Shown piece by piece: positions 8,236 to 17,660 of a DNA stretch of 64,000 bases. Under the pieces are notes generated by a model. The model was not told the DNA's origin, searched no databases, and saw only the letters and a list, made by a program, of their open reading frames with translations. Origin of the DNA: DASXUL01 sp036504855 (GTDB taxonomy: Bacteria > Armatimonadota > DTGP01 > JAKQQT01); assembly GCA_036504855.1 (NCBI GenBank), contig DASXUL010000156.1, positions 1-64,000 of the forward strand, in the 5' to 3' direction. The translations under genes were made by a program, and so were the position numbers. How positions within the stretch are numbered: position 1 is the first letter of the stretch; each line of letters opens with the position of its first letter.

Positions 8236-9536
8236 GGAACCTCCTCCGGATGGAGACGCCCCACTTCGGATGGGGACATGCTGGCAGGCATTCGACGTAG
8301 CGTCCTGTGGCCGATCACAAGGGAGCCCGCCAACTGGAAGGCCGCCGCAATCACCGTCGCCCACGCGGCACCCAGGAGCCCATGGGACGGCGCCAGGATC
8401 ATGCAGCCCACGGCCGAGACGATTGCCGTCAGGGCGAATAGCGGCAGCTGCTCCCGGAAGACGCGAGCGGCGGTGATCGCGCAACCCAACATCCAGGCGC
8501 AGTAACCAATCGCCGCCGCAACCATTGTCCAGGTGAACACATCCTTCGACTGGGCGTATTCGGGCCTGTACATCACCCTGAGAATCCACCCGCCGAAGAA
8601 GTACGCAACGCCGATGCCGGCTACCCCGAGCAACGCTCCGATGCCCACCATCCGGCCGCACAGGGTGACAAAGTCCTGACGCTGTCCCGCTGCATAGTAC
8701 CTAGCCAACCGCGCACTGGCTGACTGACTGAGGGCCCCGACGATCATCGAGCCCACGAGCACGAAATACGAGATGGCCGCAAAGACGCTGAGTTGCCGCG
8801 ATCCCAGAGACCGCTCAATGAAATACCTCGGCATGCTCTGGTTCAGCGAAATGAGCATCGACACGACTCCGAGCGGAGCGGACACCCGAACAAGGGGCCA
8901 GAGCGTTCGCAGGCTCCGCATCGGCCGGAGGCGAGAGGGCGTGGGAGTTGAAGGCGAAGCGAGAGTGTACACCAACGCCGCCGCCGAGCCAACGGCCGAT
9001 GCGGCAACCGCCAGAACGAGGCTCTCCGTCCTCCAAATGGCGATGGCCAACAGCGTGGTGGAGACCGTGCCGTTGAGGATTAGGCTCCGCGCGATCATGT
9101 CCATGCGCTCGCGCCTCTGCCACGAACCGTAGAAGATATCTGCCACGCCGTCAGTGGACTTCATCAAAGCAACCAAGGTGACCACGCGGATGGTGGTGAG
9201 GTTCAACCCGGACAAGTGTGCGATCCCGATGGCGAGTGCGAATGCAGCCAGGGTTGTGATCAGTCGGAGCGTCAGATAGTCCGCAAAGCTGAACTCCCGC
9301 TTGACGTCCGTCTGCAGTACCTGACGCATCTGGAGGCTGCAGAGCATCATGACCGGCGTGACGATGCCTAGCGCCAGCGCGAACTGCCCCACCGCTTCCG
9401 GGCGGCCCAGCTTGGCGAGGACCACGACAACACCCCACTGGCAGGCGCTGTAGAACCCGCTGCCAAAGAGCGTCCATGAGAAGTTCCTTCGGAGGGAGTG
9501 ATTCCCCTTGGCCTGGAATGACGTTTCGGTGGGCAT
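8232..9536 (-). CDS. Oligosaccharide flippase (Wzx/MATE-like, polysaccharide biosynthesis protein)
   Basis: This is a 434-residue integral membrane protein with about 12 predicted hydrophobic helices. It begins MPTETSFQAKGNHSLRRNFS and soon reaches WTLFGSGFYSACQWGVVVVL, the usual first helices of Wzx-type exporters. ATG 9536 was chosen; it starts 9 bases after the stop of the upstream glycosyltransferase gene and lacks a strong ribosome-binding site. An upstream GTG near 9587 would overlap that gene. It is expected to flip undecaprenyl-linked repeat units across the inner membrane for the polymerase encoded two genes downstream. Confidence 0.8.
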   Translation of the reverse strand: MPTETSFQAKGNHSLRRNFSWTLFGSGFYSACQWGVVVVLAKLGRPEAVGQFALALGIVTPVMMLCSLQMRQVLQTDVKREFSFADYLTLRLITTLAAFALAIGIAHLSGLNLTTIRVVTLVALMKSTDGVADIFYGSWQRRERMDMIARSLILNGTVSTTLLAIAIWRTESLVLAVAASAVGSAAALVYTLASPSTPTPSRLRPMRSLRTLWPLVRVSAPLGVVSMLISLNQSMPRYFIERSLGSRQLSVFAAISYFVLVGSMIVGALSQSASARLARYYAAGQRQDFVTLCGRMVGIGALLGVAGIGVAYFFGGWILRVMYRPEYAQSKDVFTWTMVAAAIGYCAWMLGCAITAARVFREQLPLFALTAIVSAVGCMILAPSHGLLGAAWATVIAAAFQLAGSLVIGHRTLRRMPASMSPSEVGRLHPEEVP

Positions 9537-9544
9537 GACTGGGA

Positions 9545-10732
9545 CTATGCTTCCTGGCTCACGGTTGCCCGCCCGGCGAAGCCGCACTTGAAGGCGAGGA
9601 ATTCCTCATACAGCGCCTCCCACTGGTCAACCACACGCGGAAGGCCGTAGTTTGCCTCGATGTGCAGTCGCCCCGCCGCGCCCATCGCGCGGCGACGGTC
9701 GTACGGCACTCCTACTAACTGCTCCATGGCAATGCCGAGGGCGTCTGGATCACCCGGGGGCACGAGCAGTCCGCTCACCTCCGGGTGCACCAGTTCGGCA
9801 ACTCCCCCCACGCGCGTGGAAACGACGGGCACCCCGGCGGCCAGGGCCTCCATCATGGCGTTTGGTAGCCCTTCCCACGCGGAGGACATCACAAAGGCGT
9901 CCGCAGCTTGGAGGAGCTGCGGGACGTCCGCACAGTGGCCCAGGAACTGCACGCGGTCTGCCGCTCTCAGCCTGTTCGCAACATCGCGGAGCTCCGGGAG
10001 GCCTTCCCCCGTTCCGGCGATGGCAAGGTGAACTCGATGGGCGTCCCGAAACCGGGAGAATGCCTTCAGCAAGGACGGGTAGTCCTTCGCCTCCGTGACC
10101 CGCCCGACGGCCAGGAACAGGAAGTCAGACTCCCCTAACCCCAGCCTGCGCCGCATTTCCCACCTTACCGAATCCGGCTGCTGGTATCTGGAGGGCACCA
10201 GCCCGTTCGGGATGACCCGGAGGCGATTAGCGGGCACAACCCGGCGGCGTACAAGCTCCTTCGCGGCCAACTGCGAGTTGGTGGTTGTGATATCGCCGAG
10301 CCAGTCGGTGCTCCGGAGCAGCGCATCGCGTCGGGCGCCGCCGAAGGTCACGCTTCTGATCGAAGACACTGTCACGGGAACGCCCGCCAGTCTGCCCGCC
10401 GTTCGAGCGACGACGTTGGCGTGGAACATGAACGCCATCAGGACGCTGGGCCGAAGCTTTCGCAGCAGGGACGCCGTCTCCGTCCACGCCCGAAGCTGTG
10501 GCTTACCGGGGCTCAGGCTGAGATAGTGGACCGGAACGCCGCTCTGGGCCAGCTCCTCTTGATACGACATCGGCTCGCGAAGCGAGATCACGGAAACATC
10601 CCAACCCCGCGTCTTCAGTTCGCCCGCCACATTGACCAGTTGCGTTTCAGCCCCACCAGTCTCCAGGCTCGTTGTTAAGTACACCAACGAACGCTGACCA
10701 TTCCCCGAAGCCCGCTTCCACATCGATGCCAT
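9545..10732 (-). CDS. GT4-family glycosyltransferase
   Basis: The product is 395 residues with the GT-B fold. It has TTSLETGGAETQLVNVAGEL near the N-terminus, VIPNGL, VGRVTEAKDYPSLLKAF, and the donor motif SAWEGLPNAMMEALAAGVPVV. The chosen start is ATG 10732, with GAAGGA five bases upstream; the open frame extends to 10816 but without a ribosome-binding site. The next gene in transcription order is the flippase, and the Wza-like gene lies about 90 bases upstream. It acts in repeat-unit assembly on the cytoplasmic face; specificity is unknown. Confidence 0.85.
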   Translation of the reverse strand: MASMWKRASGNGQRSLVYLTTSLETGGAETQLVNVAGELKTRGWDVSVISLREPMSYQEELAQSGVPVHYLSLSPGKPQLRAWTETASLLRKLRPSVLMAFMFHANVVARTAGRLAGVPVTVSSIRSVTFGGARRDALLRSTDWLGDITTTNSQLAAKELVRRRVVPANRLRVIPNGLVPSRYQQPDSVRWEMRRRLGLGESDFLFLAVGRVTEAKDYPSLLKAFSRFRDAHRVHLAIAGTGEGLPELRDVANRLRAADRVQFLGHCADVPQLLQAADAFVMSSAWEGLPNAMMEALAAGVPVVSTRVGGVAELVHPEVSGLLVPPGDPDALGIAMEQLVGVPYDRRRAMGAAGRLHIEANYGLPRVVDQWEALYEEFLAFKCGFAGRATVSQEA

Positions 10733-10822
10733 TTCATTCCTTCCGGAGGCCGAAACGCCGACGGCGGCTGTCCGCCAACTACTGAGACCCCTGCCTCGCG
10801 CAGGCGAGTCGAGCACGCTGGC

Positions 10823-11947
10823 TCACCTGACGAGCCCATACATAAGCGGGCTCGCAAGCGTGGCGATGGCACTAATGATGTTTCCCTTCTCGATCCGCTC
10901 ATTACCTCGAACATAGATAACGTCACCTGGCTGGATCTCGGGGTTCTGTGTCTTGTCGCCGTTCTTCAGGAATCGCTGGAAGTCCAGCTTCGTCAGAACC
11001 TGCTGGCCATTGACCGTTCGCACGACAACGACCTCGCGGAGTTTCGCCTGCCGGTTGGTTCCCTCAGCCAACCCCAGTGCGTCGGCCAGTCGAACCGTCG
11101 ACGCATCCGGCAGGTCGAAGTACCCTGAGCGCGCGACTGCCCCGAGCACGGCGATGCGCGACTCGTTCGCGGGGATGATGAGCGTATCCCCGGACTTCAG
11201 CTCGACGTTTTCCTTGGCCGACGCGTCGGCCATCGCGCGCTTGATGTCCACGGGGATTGCCACGGAACCGCGCATGATCTGGGCCCGGCTCAACGCAGCG
11301 CGCTCGGTTACGCCGCCGCAGACCGCCAGGGCCTCAAGAACGCCGAAGTGGTTCTTCAACTGGTAATCCCCAGGATTGCGTGCCTGGCCGATGATATGGA
11401 CGACGTTCGTGTCCGGCGCGATCTGGACCAGATCGTCTGGCTGGAGTACCTCGTCTGAGTCTCGGATGTTGTTAACGAAAACGGCGTTGAGGTTGACGTC
11501 CAGGGTGTTCTGGCCCCGCACGACAGTCGTCCGCGCCAAGTCTGGTCGGGTCGTCAGCCCGCCCGCCTCCGCGATGACGTTGCTGACGCGCCAGCCGGGC
11601 TTCAGCTCGTACGAGCCGGACTTCGCGACCGATCCACTGATGTAGACCCGTTGCCTGGTCGACTGCTTGACGCTCACGGTGACGCGAGGGGAGTTCATAT
11701 CGGTTTCCAGGCGACGGGCAACCTCGGCCGCAACGTCATCCGTCGTTTTTCCCACGGCGGAGATATTGCCTGCAATCGGGAACGTGAACGCTCCGTCATC
11801 GAGCACGGCGACATCCCGCGTCAGCTCGTCGTGGCCGTACACCGATATCGTCAAAACGTCGTCTTGCCGGATCCCATATGTGCTCGCATGCCCCGTCGAG
11901 ACGAGAAGCACCGCCAGCAGCGATGGAAGGAAGGCTCTCATTTTCAC
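10823..11947 (-). CDS. wza: Polysaccharide export protein (Wza-like, Poly_export plus SLBB domains)
   Basis: This 374-residue protein has a signal peptide (AFLPSLLAVLLVSTGHAS) followed by the Poly_export domain (YGIRQDDVLTISVYGHDELT, VLDDGAFTFPIAG). Three SLBB-type segments then follow, each built around GxVxxxGxY (VYISGSVAKSGSYEL, VHIIGQARNPGDYQL, IAVLGAVARSGYFDL). No lipobox cysteine follows the signal peptide, unlike enterobacterial Wza. GTG 11947 overlaps the stop of the kinase gene (GTGA). It should form the periplasm/outer-membrane channel for the polymer and couple to the tyrosine kinase encoded upstream. The end VRGNERIEKGNIISAIATL is poorly hydrophobic. Confidence 0.85.
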   Translation of the reverse strand: MKMRAFLPSLLAVLLVSTGHASTYGIRQDDVLTISVYGHDELTRDVAVLDDGAFTFPIAGNISAVGKTTDDVAAEVARRLETDMNSPRVTVSVKQSTRQRVYISGSVAKSGSYELKPGWRVSNVIAEAGGLTTRPDLARTTVVRGQNTLDVNLNAVFVNNIRDSDEVLQPDDLVQIAPDTNVVHIIGQARNPGDYQLKNHFGVLEALAVCGGVTERAALSRAQIMRGSVAIPVDIKRAMADASAKENVELKSGDTLIIPANESRIAVLGAVARSGYFDLPDASTVRLADALGLAEGTNRQAKLREVVVVRTVNGQQVLTKLDFQRFLKNGDKTQNPEIQPGDVIYVRGNERIEKGNIISAIATLASPLMYGLVR

Positions 11948-14103
11948 TGTGACTCCATCTCTTCCTGCACGGATTGCCTGTAGGTTGGGGATTCACCCCG
12001 GCCGGCCGGGGTTCGCGCCGCCACGGGGTATGGATAGGCTCCATAGGGATCTAGGCTGCCATCGGCCTTGTTCAGGACGACACCCACGACATCCGCGCCC
12101 GCCTGTTGCAGCGTGGAGAGTGCAGTTTGGACCGCGTCGGCATCGATCGCGCGTGACTCGACGACCAAGATCACGGCATCAACCTGGGTAGATAGATCAC
12201 TGGCATCCGTTAGGCCCATGACGGGAGGCGAATCCACGATGGTGATGTCATTCTCCTCCACAAGCTCCAGGAGCAGCTCGGAGAACCGACTCGAACCAAT
12301 CAACTCAGTCGGGTTGACCGGCGCTGCACCTCCGGCGATGACACTCAGGCGGCCCAATGGCACGTTCTGTATCGCCCGCCGAGCCGAAACCTCGCCGCGC
12401 AGAACATTGGTTAGCCCGAGAAGATTGGGAAGGCCGAACAGGCCATGGGCGCTGGGGCTGCGCAAATCGGCGTCAACCAGCAAGACCGTTCTGCCCAGGG
12501 CCGCGAAGGCAACGGCCAGGTTGACTGCCGTTGTCGTCTTTCCTTCCCCTCTTACCGCGCTCGTCACCATCAGCGTGCGTATCGGACGGCGCTTCGCGGC
12601 GGTCAGCACTCCAGACCGGATGCACCGGTATGATTCCGCGGGTCCGCCGAGTGTGTTCCCAGTCACCAGATTGCCGCCAACGAGATTGGCGATCTCGTGT
12701 ACAACGCCGATGACTGGGAGGTTCGTGGCAAGAGCGACATCCCGCCGAGATACGATCCTGTGATCCTGCGACTCGAGAAGCAAAGCTGCCGCAGCCCCAA
12801 CAACCAGCCCCAGCAATAGTCCCACAGCGACGTTGACCTTGGCATTGGGCACCGCCGGAGCCAGGGGGAGACTAGCGGGTTCGACAACGGTTGGACTCGA
12901 AAACGCGCTTGCCTCCGCGACCCGCATCGCCTGGTAGCGATCTTCGAGCGCCAGGTAAGTCTTTTCCGCAGTCTGGACCGCGCGAGTTAGCCCGGCCAGC
13001 CGGAACTGCCTCTCCGGCAGGGTCGCCAGTTGTGCCTGAATGGACCGCATGGACCGAGCGTATCCCTTCGCGCGGGCCGATGCCGCCAGGGATTGCGCTT
13101 CCGAATCCACTAGGTCGCGCAGAAGGGTTTCATGGGTCGGGCTAGCTGTCACCTGCCTGCTAGTCACAATCGTCGCAATGGCCCTCCGCTCTTCATCACG
13201 CGCCGACTGGAGTTGCGCCTCCACCAGGCGGACCTTATCGTTGGTTGGCTTGTAGTCCTGAAGCAAGGATGCTCGCTGTACGTTCAGATCGGCGATCTGG
13301 GCCTGAAGACGGTCAACCAGAGGGTTTCGCGCGATGCTCATCGAGGATACGACATTTGCCGGCGTGCCCCGGAGCCGGAGTCGCAGGACCCCTCCTCGCG
13401 CTCGTGCCGCAGAACTCTCTGCCTCTGCCGCGGCGCTGGACGCTTCCAGGTCCGACAGCGCCTTTACCTTGGTCTGGTCGGTCGTGGCAAGATCGATGGA
13501 GCCGACGGCCGACTGGTAATCCCTCAACGCCTTCGACGCGCGGACCAGCTCCCCGGCGTAGCGCACCTTCTGCGACGCGAGGAACAGCCGGGCGGCACGA
13601 GCAGTTGCCCGATTCTGTTCGCTGTCGCGCTCCAGATACACCTCGGTTACGGCAGCAGCGAGACGTTGAGCCTGGCGAGCGTTGGCCCCCGAGGCCGTGA
13701 TGGTGATGATGCTCGAGTCCTTTCCGCCAGACACCACCAAGGGTACATCGGCCTCCGAGGCAGCCACAAGTTGCGCGCGCCGGGCCCCTTCCTTAAGCAC
13801 TGGCCACGATCTGATGATGCAGGCTTGGGTCTGAATGGCCCAAGAGTCTGAGTCAGGGCTACTCGACCCGCCGCCCAGCCCCCCAGGCGCATTGGCGTCT
13901 TTCGACCTGATCAGTAACTGCACCTCCGAGTCGTACCGCGGTCGCTTGCCCATGGTGATGGCAAGGGACAGCAGCAGGCAAGCCAGCACCGAAATGCCCA
14001 CGACCCGTCTCCGGCGCGTGATGGCCTGCCAGACTTGTGTCAGTTCAACGTCGCGAGGCTTGCCGTCGAGCGGGCGGAGATTCCGCCAAGCGTCTGGGAA
14101 CAT
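11944..14103 (-). CDS. wzc: Polysaccharide co-polymerase/tyrosine autokinase (Wzc-like)
   Basis: The single 719-residue chain fuses a Wzz chain-length domain to a BY-kinase domain. Near the N-terminus is TRRRRVVGISVLACLLLSLA (first membrane helix), followed by a long coiled coil and a second helix VNVAVGLLLGLVVGAAAALLL. The kinase domain from about residue 510 has Walker A SAVRGEGKTTTAVNLA, Walker A' VLLVDADLRSPS and Walker B ITIVDSPPVMG. The tail carries tyrosines near residues 687, 690, 692 and 708 (DPYGAYPYP ... PTYRQ), the expected autophosphorylation cluster. ATG 14103 has AGGAGAG just upstream. It controls chain length and export together with the Wza-like protein. Confidence 0.9.
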   Translation of the reverse strand: MFPDAWRNLRPLDGKPRDVELTQVWQAITRRRRVVGISVLACLLLSLAITMGKRPRYDSEVQLLIRSKDANAPGGLGGGSSSPDSDSWAIQTQACIIRSWPVLKEGARRAQLVAASEADVPLVVSGGKDSSIITITASGANARQAQRLAAAVTEVYLERDSEQNRATARAARLFLASQKVRYAGELVRASKALRDYQSAVGSIDLATTDQTKVKALSDLEASSAAAEAESSAARARGGVLRLRLRGTPANVVSSMSIARNPLVDRLQAQIADLNVQRASLLQDYKPTNDKVRLVEAQLQSARDEERRAIATIVTSRQVTASPTHETLLRDLVDSEAQSLAASARAKGYARSMRSIQAQLATLPERQFRLAGLTRAVQTAEKTYLALEDRYQAMRVAEASAFSSPTVVEPASLPLAPAVPNAKVNVAVGLLLGLVVGAAAALLLESQDHRIVSRRDVALATNLPVIGVVHEIANLVGGNLVTGNTLGGPAESYRCIRSGVLTAAKRRPIRTLMVTSAVRGEGKTTTAVNLAVAFAALGRTVLLVDADLRSPSAHGLFGLPNLLGLTNVLRGEVSARRAIQNVPLGRLSVIAGGAAPVNPTELIGSSRFSELLLELVEENDITIVDSPPVMGLTDASDLSTQVDAVILVVESRAIDADAVQTALSTLQQAGADVVGVVLNKADGSLDPYGAYPYPVAARTPAGRGESPTYRQSVQEEMESQ

Positions 14104-14245
14104 ATCACTCTCCTGGTTCGTCACGAGGCATGCGGCGGCGGGCCGAAGATGCCGAACCCTCGTTGCTAGACCTTGCGAAGCCCCACCACTACCCTCGGGC
14201 AGAATGGGTCGAGCGCGGCCCCCATTGCCGCGGCGCCACACTGGA

Positions 14246-15271
14246 TCACGATCCTGCTCCAGAGACCATCTCGCCGATGGTCCGGATCAGGATCCGGAGA
14301 TCCATCCACAGGGATTGGTTATACACGTACATCAAGTCGTATTTGAGCTTGGTGTGTACATCCGTCTGGTAGCCCCCGTACACCTGGGCTAACCCGGTGA
14401 TTCCGGGCCGCACCCGGTGACGGGCTTCATAGCCTAGCACTGTTCGACGGTACTGGGACACGAATTCCGGACGCTCCGGTCGAGGTCCGACAACGCTCAT
14501 GTCCCCCCAAAGCACGTTGAGAAACTGCGGTATCTCGTCAAGGCGGGTGGCTCTCAGAATGCGCCCGACTGGTGTGACTCGGGGGTCGGACTTCCCGCAC
14601 GAGAGCACTGCGCCCGTAACAACCTCGGCATCGGTAACCATCGAGCGGAACTTGAGGCATCGGAAGACCCGGCCATTCCTTCCGATGCGATCCTGCCCGA
14701 AGAGCACCGGTCCTGGTGACGTCAGGAGAATCGCCAACGTCACCAAGAGCGCAAATGGCGCGGTGACGATCAGTGCAATGATAGCGACAGCGGTATCCAA
14801 CGCGCGCTTCGCCACGCGGCTGTCCAGGCGTCTGCGGCGTTGTGTCGGTAAGGTGATCAGGGGAACGTCGTTCACGGTTCCCAGCCGCGGCTTGGCGATC
14901 ATCGCCTCATAGATCGTGGGAACGACAGTGATCGTTAAGTCGTAGCCACTAACGAGGCACTCCGCCAGGCTCTGCTTCCATGAGGGCGAATACGCCACAA
15001 CGACTTCGGTGGCGGCATACTCCTCAATGATGCGAAGCAGGTCCGACGGCCTCCCAAGAACGGGGACCTGTCCGCTCGGCTGCACGCCATCGTCGTCCAG
15101 GAATCCGAGAACCTCACAGCCATGTGAGCGCTGCAACTGAAAGGCGAGAGACTGCCCAGCGATCCCGGCTCCGATCACGATGATGCGCCGCTGCGTCGTG
15201 CCCCGCCGAGCTGAATGGCTCGACATGACGATCGACTTTAGCCCGCTTTCCGGCATCCAACCGTATGTCAT
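14246..15271 (-). CDS. Polyprenyl-phosphate sugar-1-phosphate transferase (initiating enzyme, short form)
   Basis: The product is about 341 residues. The N-terminal half is a Rossmann-like CoA-binding region (RRIIVIGAGIAGQSLAFQLQ, EVLGFLDDD). The C-terminal half is the bacterial sugar-transferase domain: KRALDTAVAIIALIVTAPFA (membrane segment), PVLFGQDRIGRNGRVFRCLKFRSM, TRLDEIPQFLNVLWGDMSVVGPRPE and RPGITGLAQV. WcaJ/WbaP-type enzymes usually begin with four membrane helices; none is encoded upstream of the Rossmann part here. ATG 15271 has AAGGTG seven bases upstream. It should start repeat-unit synthesis on undecaprenyl phosphate for the Wzx/Wzy-type module. The sugar (glucose or galactose type) is not determined. 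Confidence 0.85.
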   Translation of the reverse strand: MTYGWMPESGLKSIVMSSHSARRGTTQRRIIVIGAGIAGQSLAFQLQRSHGCEVLGFLDDDGVQPSGQVPVLGRPSDLLRIIEEYAATEVVVAYSPSWKQSLAECLVSGYDLTITVVPTIYEAMIAKPRLGTVNDVPLITLPTQRRRRLDSRVAKRALDTAVAIIALIVTAPFALLVTLAILLTSPGPVLFGQDRIGRNGRVFRCLKFRSMVTDAEVVTGAVLSCGKSDPRVTPVGRILRATRLDEIPQFLNVLWGDMSVVGPRPERPEFVSQYRRTVLGYEARHRVRPGITGLAQVYGGYQTDVHTKLKYDLMYVYNQSLWMDLRILIRTIGEMVSGAGS

Positions 15272-15296
15272 TAGCTTCACCTTGCTTAGCGCGGAA

Positions 15297-16430
15297 TCAT
15301 ATCTCGCAGGGCCGCTCGTATCCGAGGGTGAACGCCGTGCGCCGCTCGACGATCCGCTGGTATACCGCGATTGTCCGCTCAAACATCATACTGAATGTGA
15401 ATTCCTGTTCGTAGAAGAGCCGCGCCGCCCGGCCCATCGCCAGTCGAACATCTGGATTCGCCACGAGTTCCTCAAGTCGGTTGCGGAAGGCGCCCACATT
15501 CCCGCGAGGCACCAGGTAGCCCGTAACGCCATCTATGACTGCTTCGCCTGCTCCCCCAACATCGGAAACCACAGTGGGCAGGCCTTCGCGCATGGCCTCA
15601 AGCGTCGAGAGCGGAAAGCCCTCGTAGCGGCTTGAGAGAACGAAAACGTCAGATTCGCGCAAGATCGGTGAGACATCCGATCGGTGCCCCAGGAACTGCA
15701 CGCGATCGGACAACCCCAACTGCTTCGACATGTCAACGTAAGCGCCGAGCTTCGGGCCATCCCCTACGAAGTTGACGGTGACGCCCGGGATGGCCTTCAC
15801 CGCATGCAGCAGGATCCCCGGGTCCTTGGGGTCCGCCATGCGGCCTACCATAGTGATGCAAACGCTGCGCGATTTGCACCGATGGATGCTCCTCGACGCG
15901 GTGTCCGGAATGCCGTTGTGGATGGTGACCAGCTTCTGTGACGGTATCCCTGCGGAGATCGCCAACCGTCGATCGTAGTCAGAGACGCAGATGATCTGGT
16001 CCGCCCAGGGAGCCGCCCATGTCTCGATCTGACGGTAGAGCGCTTTCTGCGGTTGCGGAACGCCGTCCGTGAAAGCCCACCCATGGGCCGTGAAGACACA
16101 TGGGATGCCGACCATCTGAGACGCCACGCGGCCTAGTATGCCCGCTTTTGATGAATGAAGCGATACCAGGTCCGGGCGGAACTGACTCATGATCCGCAGT
16201 ATCTCGCGGGTTGCGCGCAGATCTTGTATGGGACGCGGAGGGTGACGTAGGGAAGGGCATGTTGATGTGGGTATGTCGTATCCCGCCAGGATCTCTCCGT
16301 AGACTCCCTGTCGACCGGTTACCACAAGGACGGTATGGCCATCTGCCTGCATCCGAGCCGCGAGGTTCGCAACGTAGACCTGTGCTCCACCTATATCGTC
16401 CGCGCGAGTGATTATGAATAAGGTGCGCAT
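15297..16430 (-). CDS. GT4-family glycosyltransferase
   Basis: The product is 377 residues. The N-terminus is FIITRADDIGGAQVYVANLA, followed by FTAHGWAFTDGVPQPQKALY, TIHNGIPD, VGRMADPKDPGILLHAV and the donor-binding SSRYEGFPLSTLEAMREG. It is the first gene of the Wzx/Wzy-type module and is followed after 25 bases by the initiating transferase. About 1.1 kb of degraded sequence lies upstream, so its promoter is probably in that interval, though none is obvious. It probably adds the second sugar of the repeat unit, an inference from gene order. Confidence 0.85.
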   Translation of the reverse strand: MRTLFIITRADDIGGAQVYVANLAARMQADGHTVLVVTGRQGVYGEILAGYDIPTSTCPSLRHPPRPIQDLRATREILRIMSQFRPDLVSLHSSKAGILGRVASQMVGIPCVFTAHGWAFTDGVPQPQKALYRQIETWAAPWADQIICVSDYDRRLAISAGIPSQKLVTIHNGIPDTASRSIHRCKSRSVCITMVGRMADPKDPGILLHAVKAIPGVTVNFVGDGPKLGAYVDMSKQLGLSDRVQFLGHRSDVSPILRESDVFVLSSRYEGFPLSTLEAMREGLPTVVSDVGGAGEAVIDGVTGYLVPRGNVGAFRNRLEELVANPDVRLAMGRAARLFYEQEFTFSMMFERTIAVYQRIVERRTAFTLGYERPCEI

Positions 16431-17554
16431 CGAGGATCCTTGTCCGACAGGCGAAAAGAAGGCAAACGGTCATGGGCCTGCAGAATGGGGAATGAGAGAT
16501 GGCTGTCCCGCAGATATGTCGAGATCCCTGGCCCCTTGGTACGCCGATAGTGTCGCACAACTGATCGGGCATACCCCGCCGATGCCCTTCTAGTTCCGCG
16601 TCATTTACTAGGTTGAGTCCGGGCCGAACATCCACCTCGGCGCGCCAATCATACCACACGATGGTCGACACACCGGCAGGTGTTTGCCTTTCCATACCGC
16701 GATTCGCGACGGCTGCGTGCCTAGGAGCGTGTTATGCACTTCTTACCATTACGACTTCGGCCCCGCGAGCGTCACACTGAACTTGTGAAGGTCGTTTCGG
16801 CCAGCCGACGTGATGCCGCGGGCCGTGAGCCCCCCCAGAAGGCGAAGTAGTAGCCCGTGTTCGCATCTGCCTTGCACGACTGCTGCTTGGCCAGCCGCGC
16901 TTCCCTGCAGGGCCGGGCTGCCGTCGGTCGCCCGAAGTATTTGCCGACCGGCACATTGCCGCCCGCCGAGATCATGAAAAAGGGAAGGCTGGGCTTGTTG
17001 TCGACCGCGGCGCACTTCGCACCCCTATATGCCCCGACCCGTCGGGTCTGGCCCGACTGAACGCCCCTTTCCTCGCGTGGCGAGCCGAGGCAGTCTGCGC
17101 TTCCACCGCCAGCCGCCACCAGTCGATTCCGCTAGCCCGGTGCCTCTTTGTAGGCATCACCTGCTGCGTGCGCGACACACTGTAGCGCTGTCATTTTCGA
17201 AGCCTTCGCCAAGAGATCCTGCCAGAGCCACCACCCATCTCTTGGGGCGGCATCTCCCATAGGCGCTCTTGTGCCGGGAAAGGCCTTGTACCTGCATGTA
17301 CTCGGTGGCGTAGCACACCCTCTCGCCTGATTGCTGCGAATCTGCTCCCCGACTTCGGTCCAATAAGCACGAAACCGGGTGTGCAGGTGAGGTACCAACA
17401 GCCGGGTCTTCCGCGTCGTCTGGCCCACAGACCGGGCACGGCTATCAGTCAGAATCTTGTTGGCGATATGATAATGCTCCTTCCCCCTTTGCCGCAATGG
17501 GTAATAGGTACGGGACCCTTATACCTAGGTGACACTACGGGGTGGCGTTGTCAG
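16431..17554. other. Gene-poor interval with degraded reading frames
   Basis: No intact gene is recognised. On the minus strand, two overlapping frames around 16749-17119 look like pieces of one protein broken by a frameshift: one contains GGNVPVGKYFGRPT and NTGYYFAFWGG, and the other continues LTARGITSAGRNDLHKFSV to a stop. I cannot name the family. A further minus-strand frame at 17132-17497 has no recognisable motif. I treat the interval as decayed coding DNA at the edge of the mobile-element seam. Confidence 0.3.
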
Positions 17555-17640
17555 CGCCGCGTGAAATACGGGTCTGTGTCACGTTTGGTGATGGCTGGTA
17601 GCCCGGTTGCAGCGACTGGGTCACGCTTGCGAGCCGCGTG
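17555..17640 (+). mobile_element. Solo end fragment of the ISL3-type element
   Basis: The sequence from CGCCGCGTGAAATACGGGTC onward matches, on the plus strand, the end and 5' leader of the ISL3 copy at 17.9-19.8 kb read on the minus strand. The shared stretch includes GGGTCTGTGTCACGTTTGGT, then GATGGCTGGT and TCACGCTTGCGAGCCGC. The match stops near 17640 and no transposase follows. It is a broken remnant of a third copy, in the opposite orientation to the complete one. Confidence 0.6.
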
Positions 17641-17660
17641 TCAGTACGCGCGCCACATGG

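Noticed and set aside
8236..8661. Extension of the GT4 gene to a 511-residue protein
   Set aside because: The added residues overlap the flippase gene in another frame and carry no motif; GTG 8235 has a strong ribosome-binding site.
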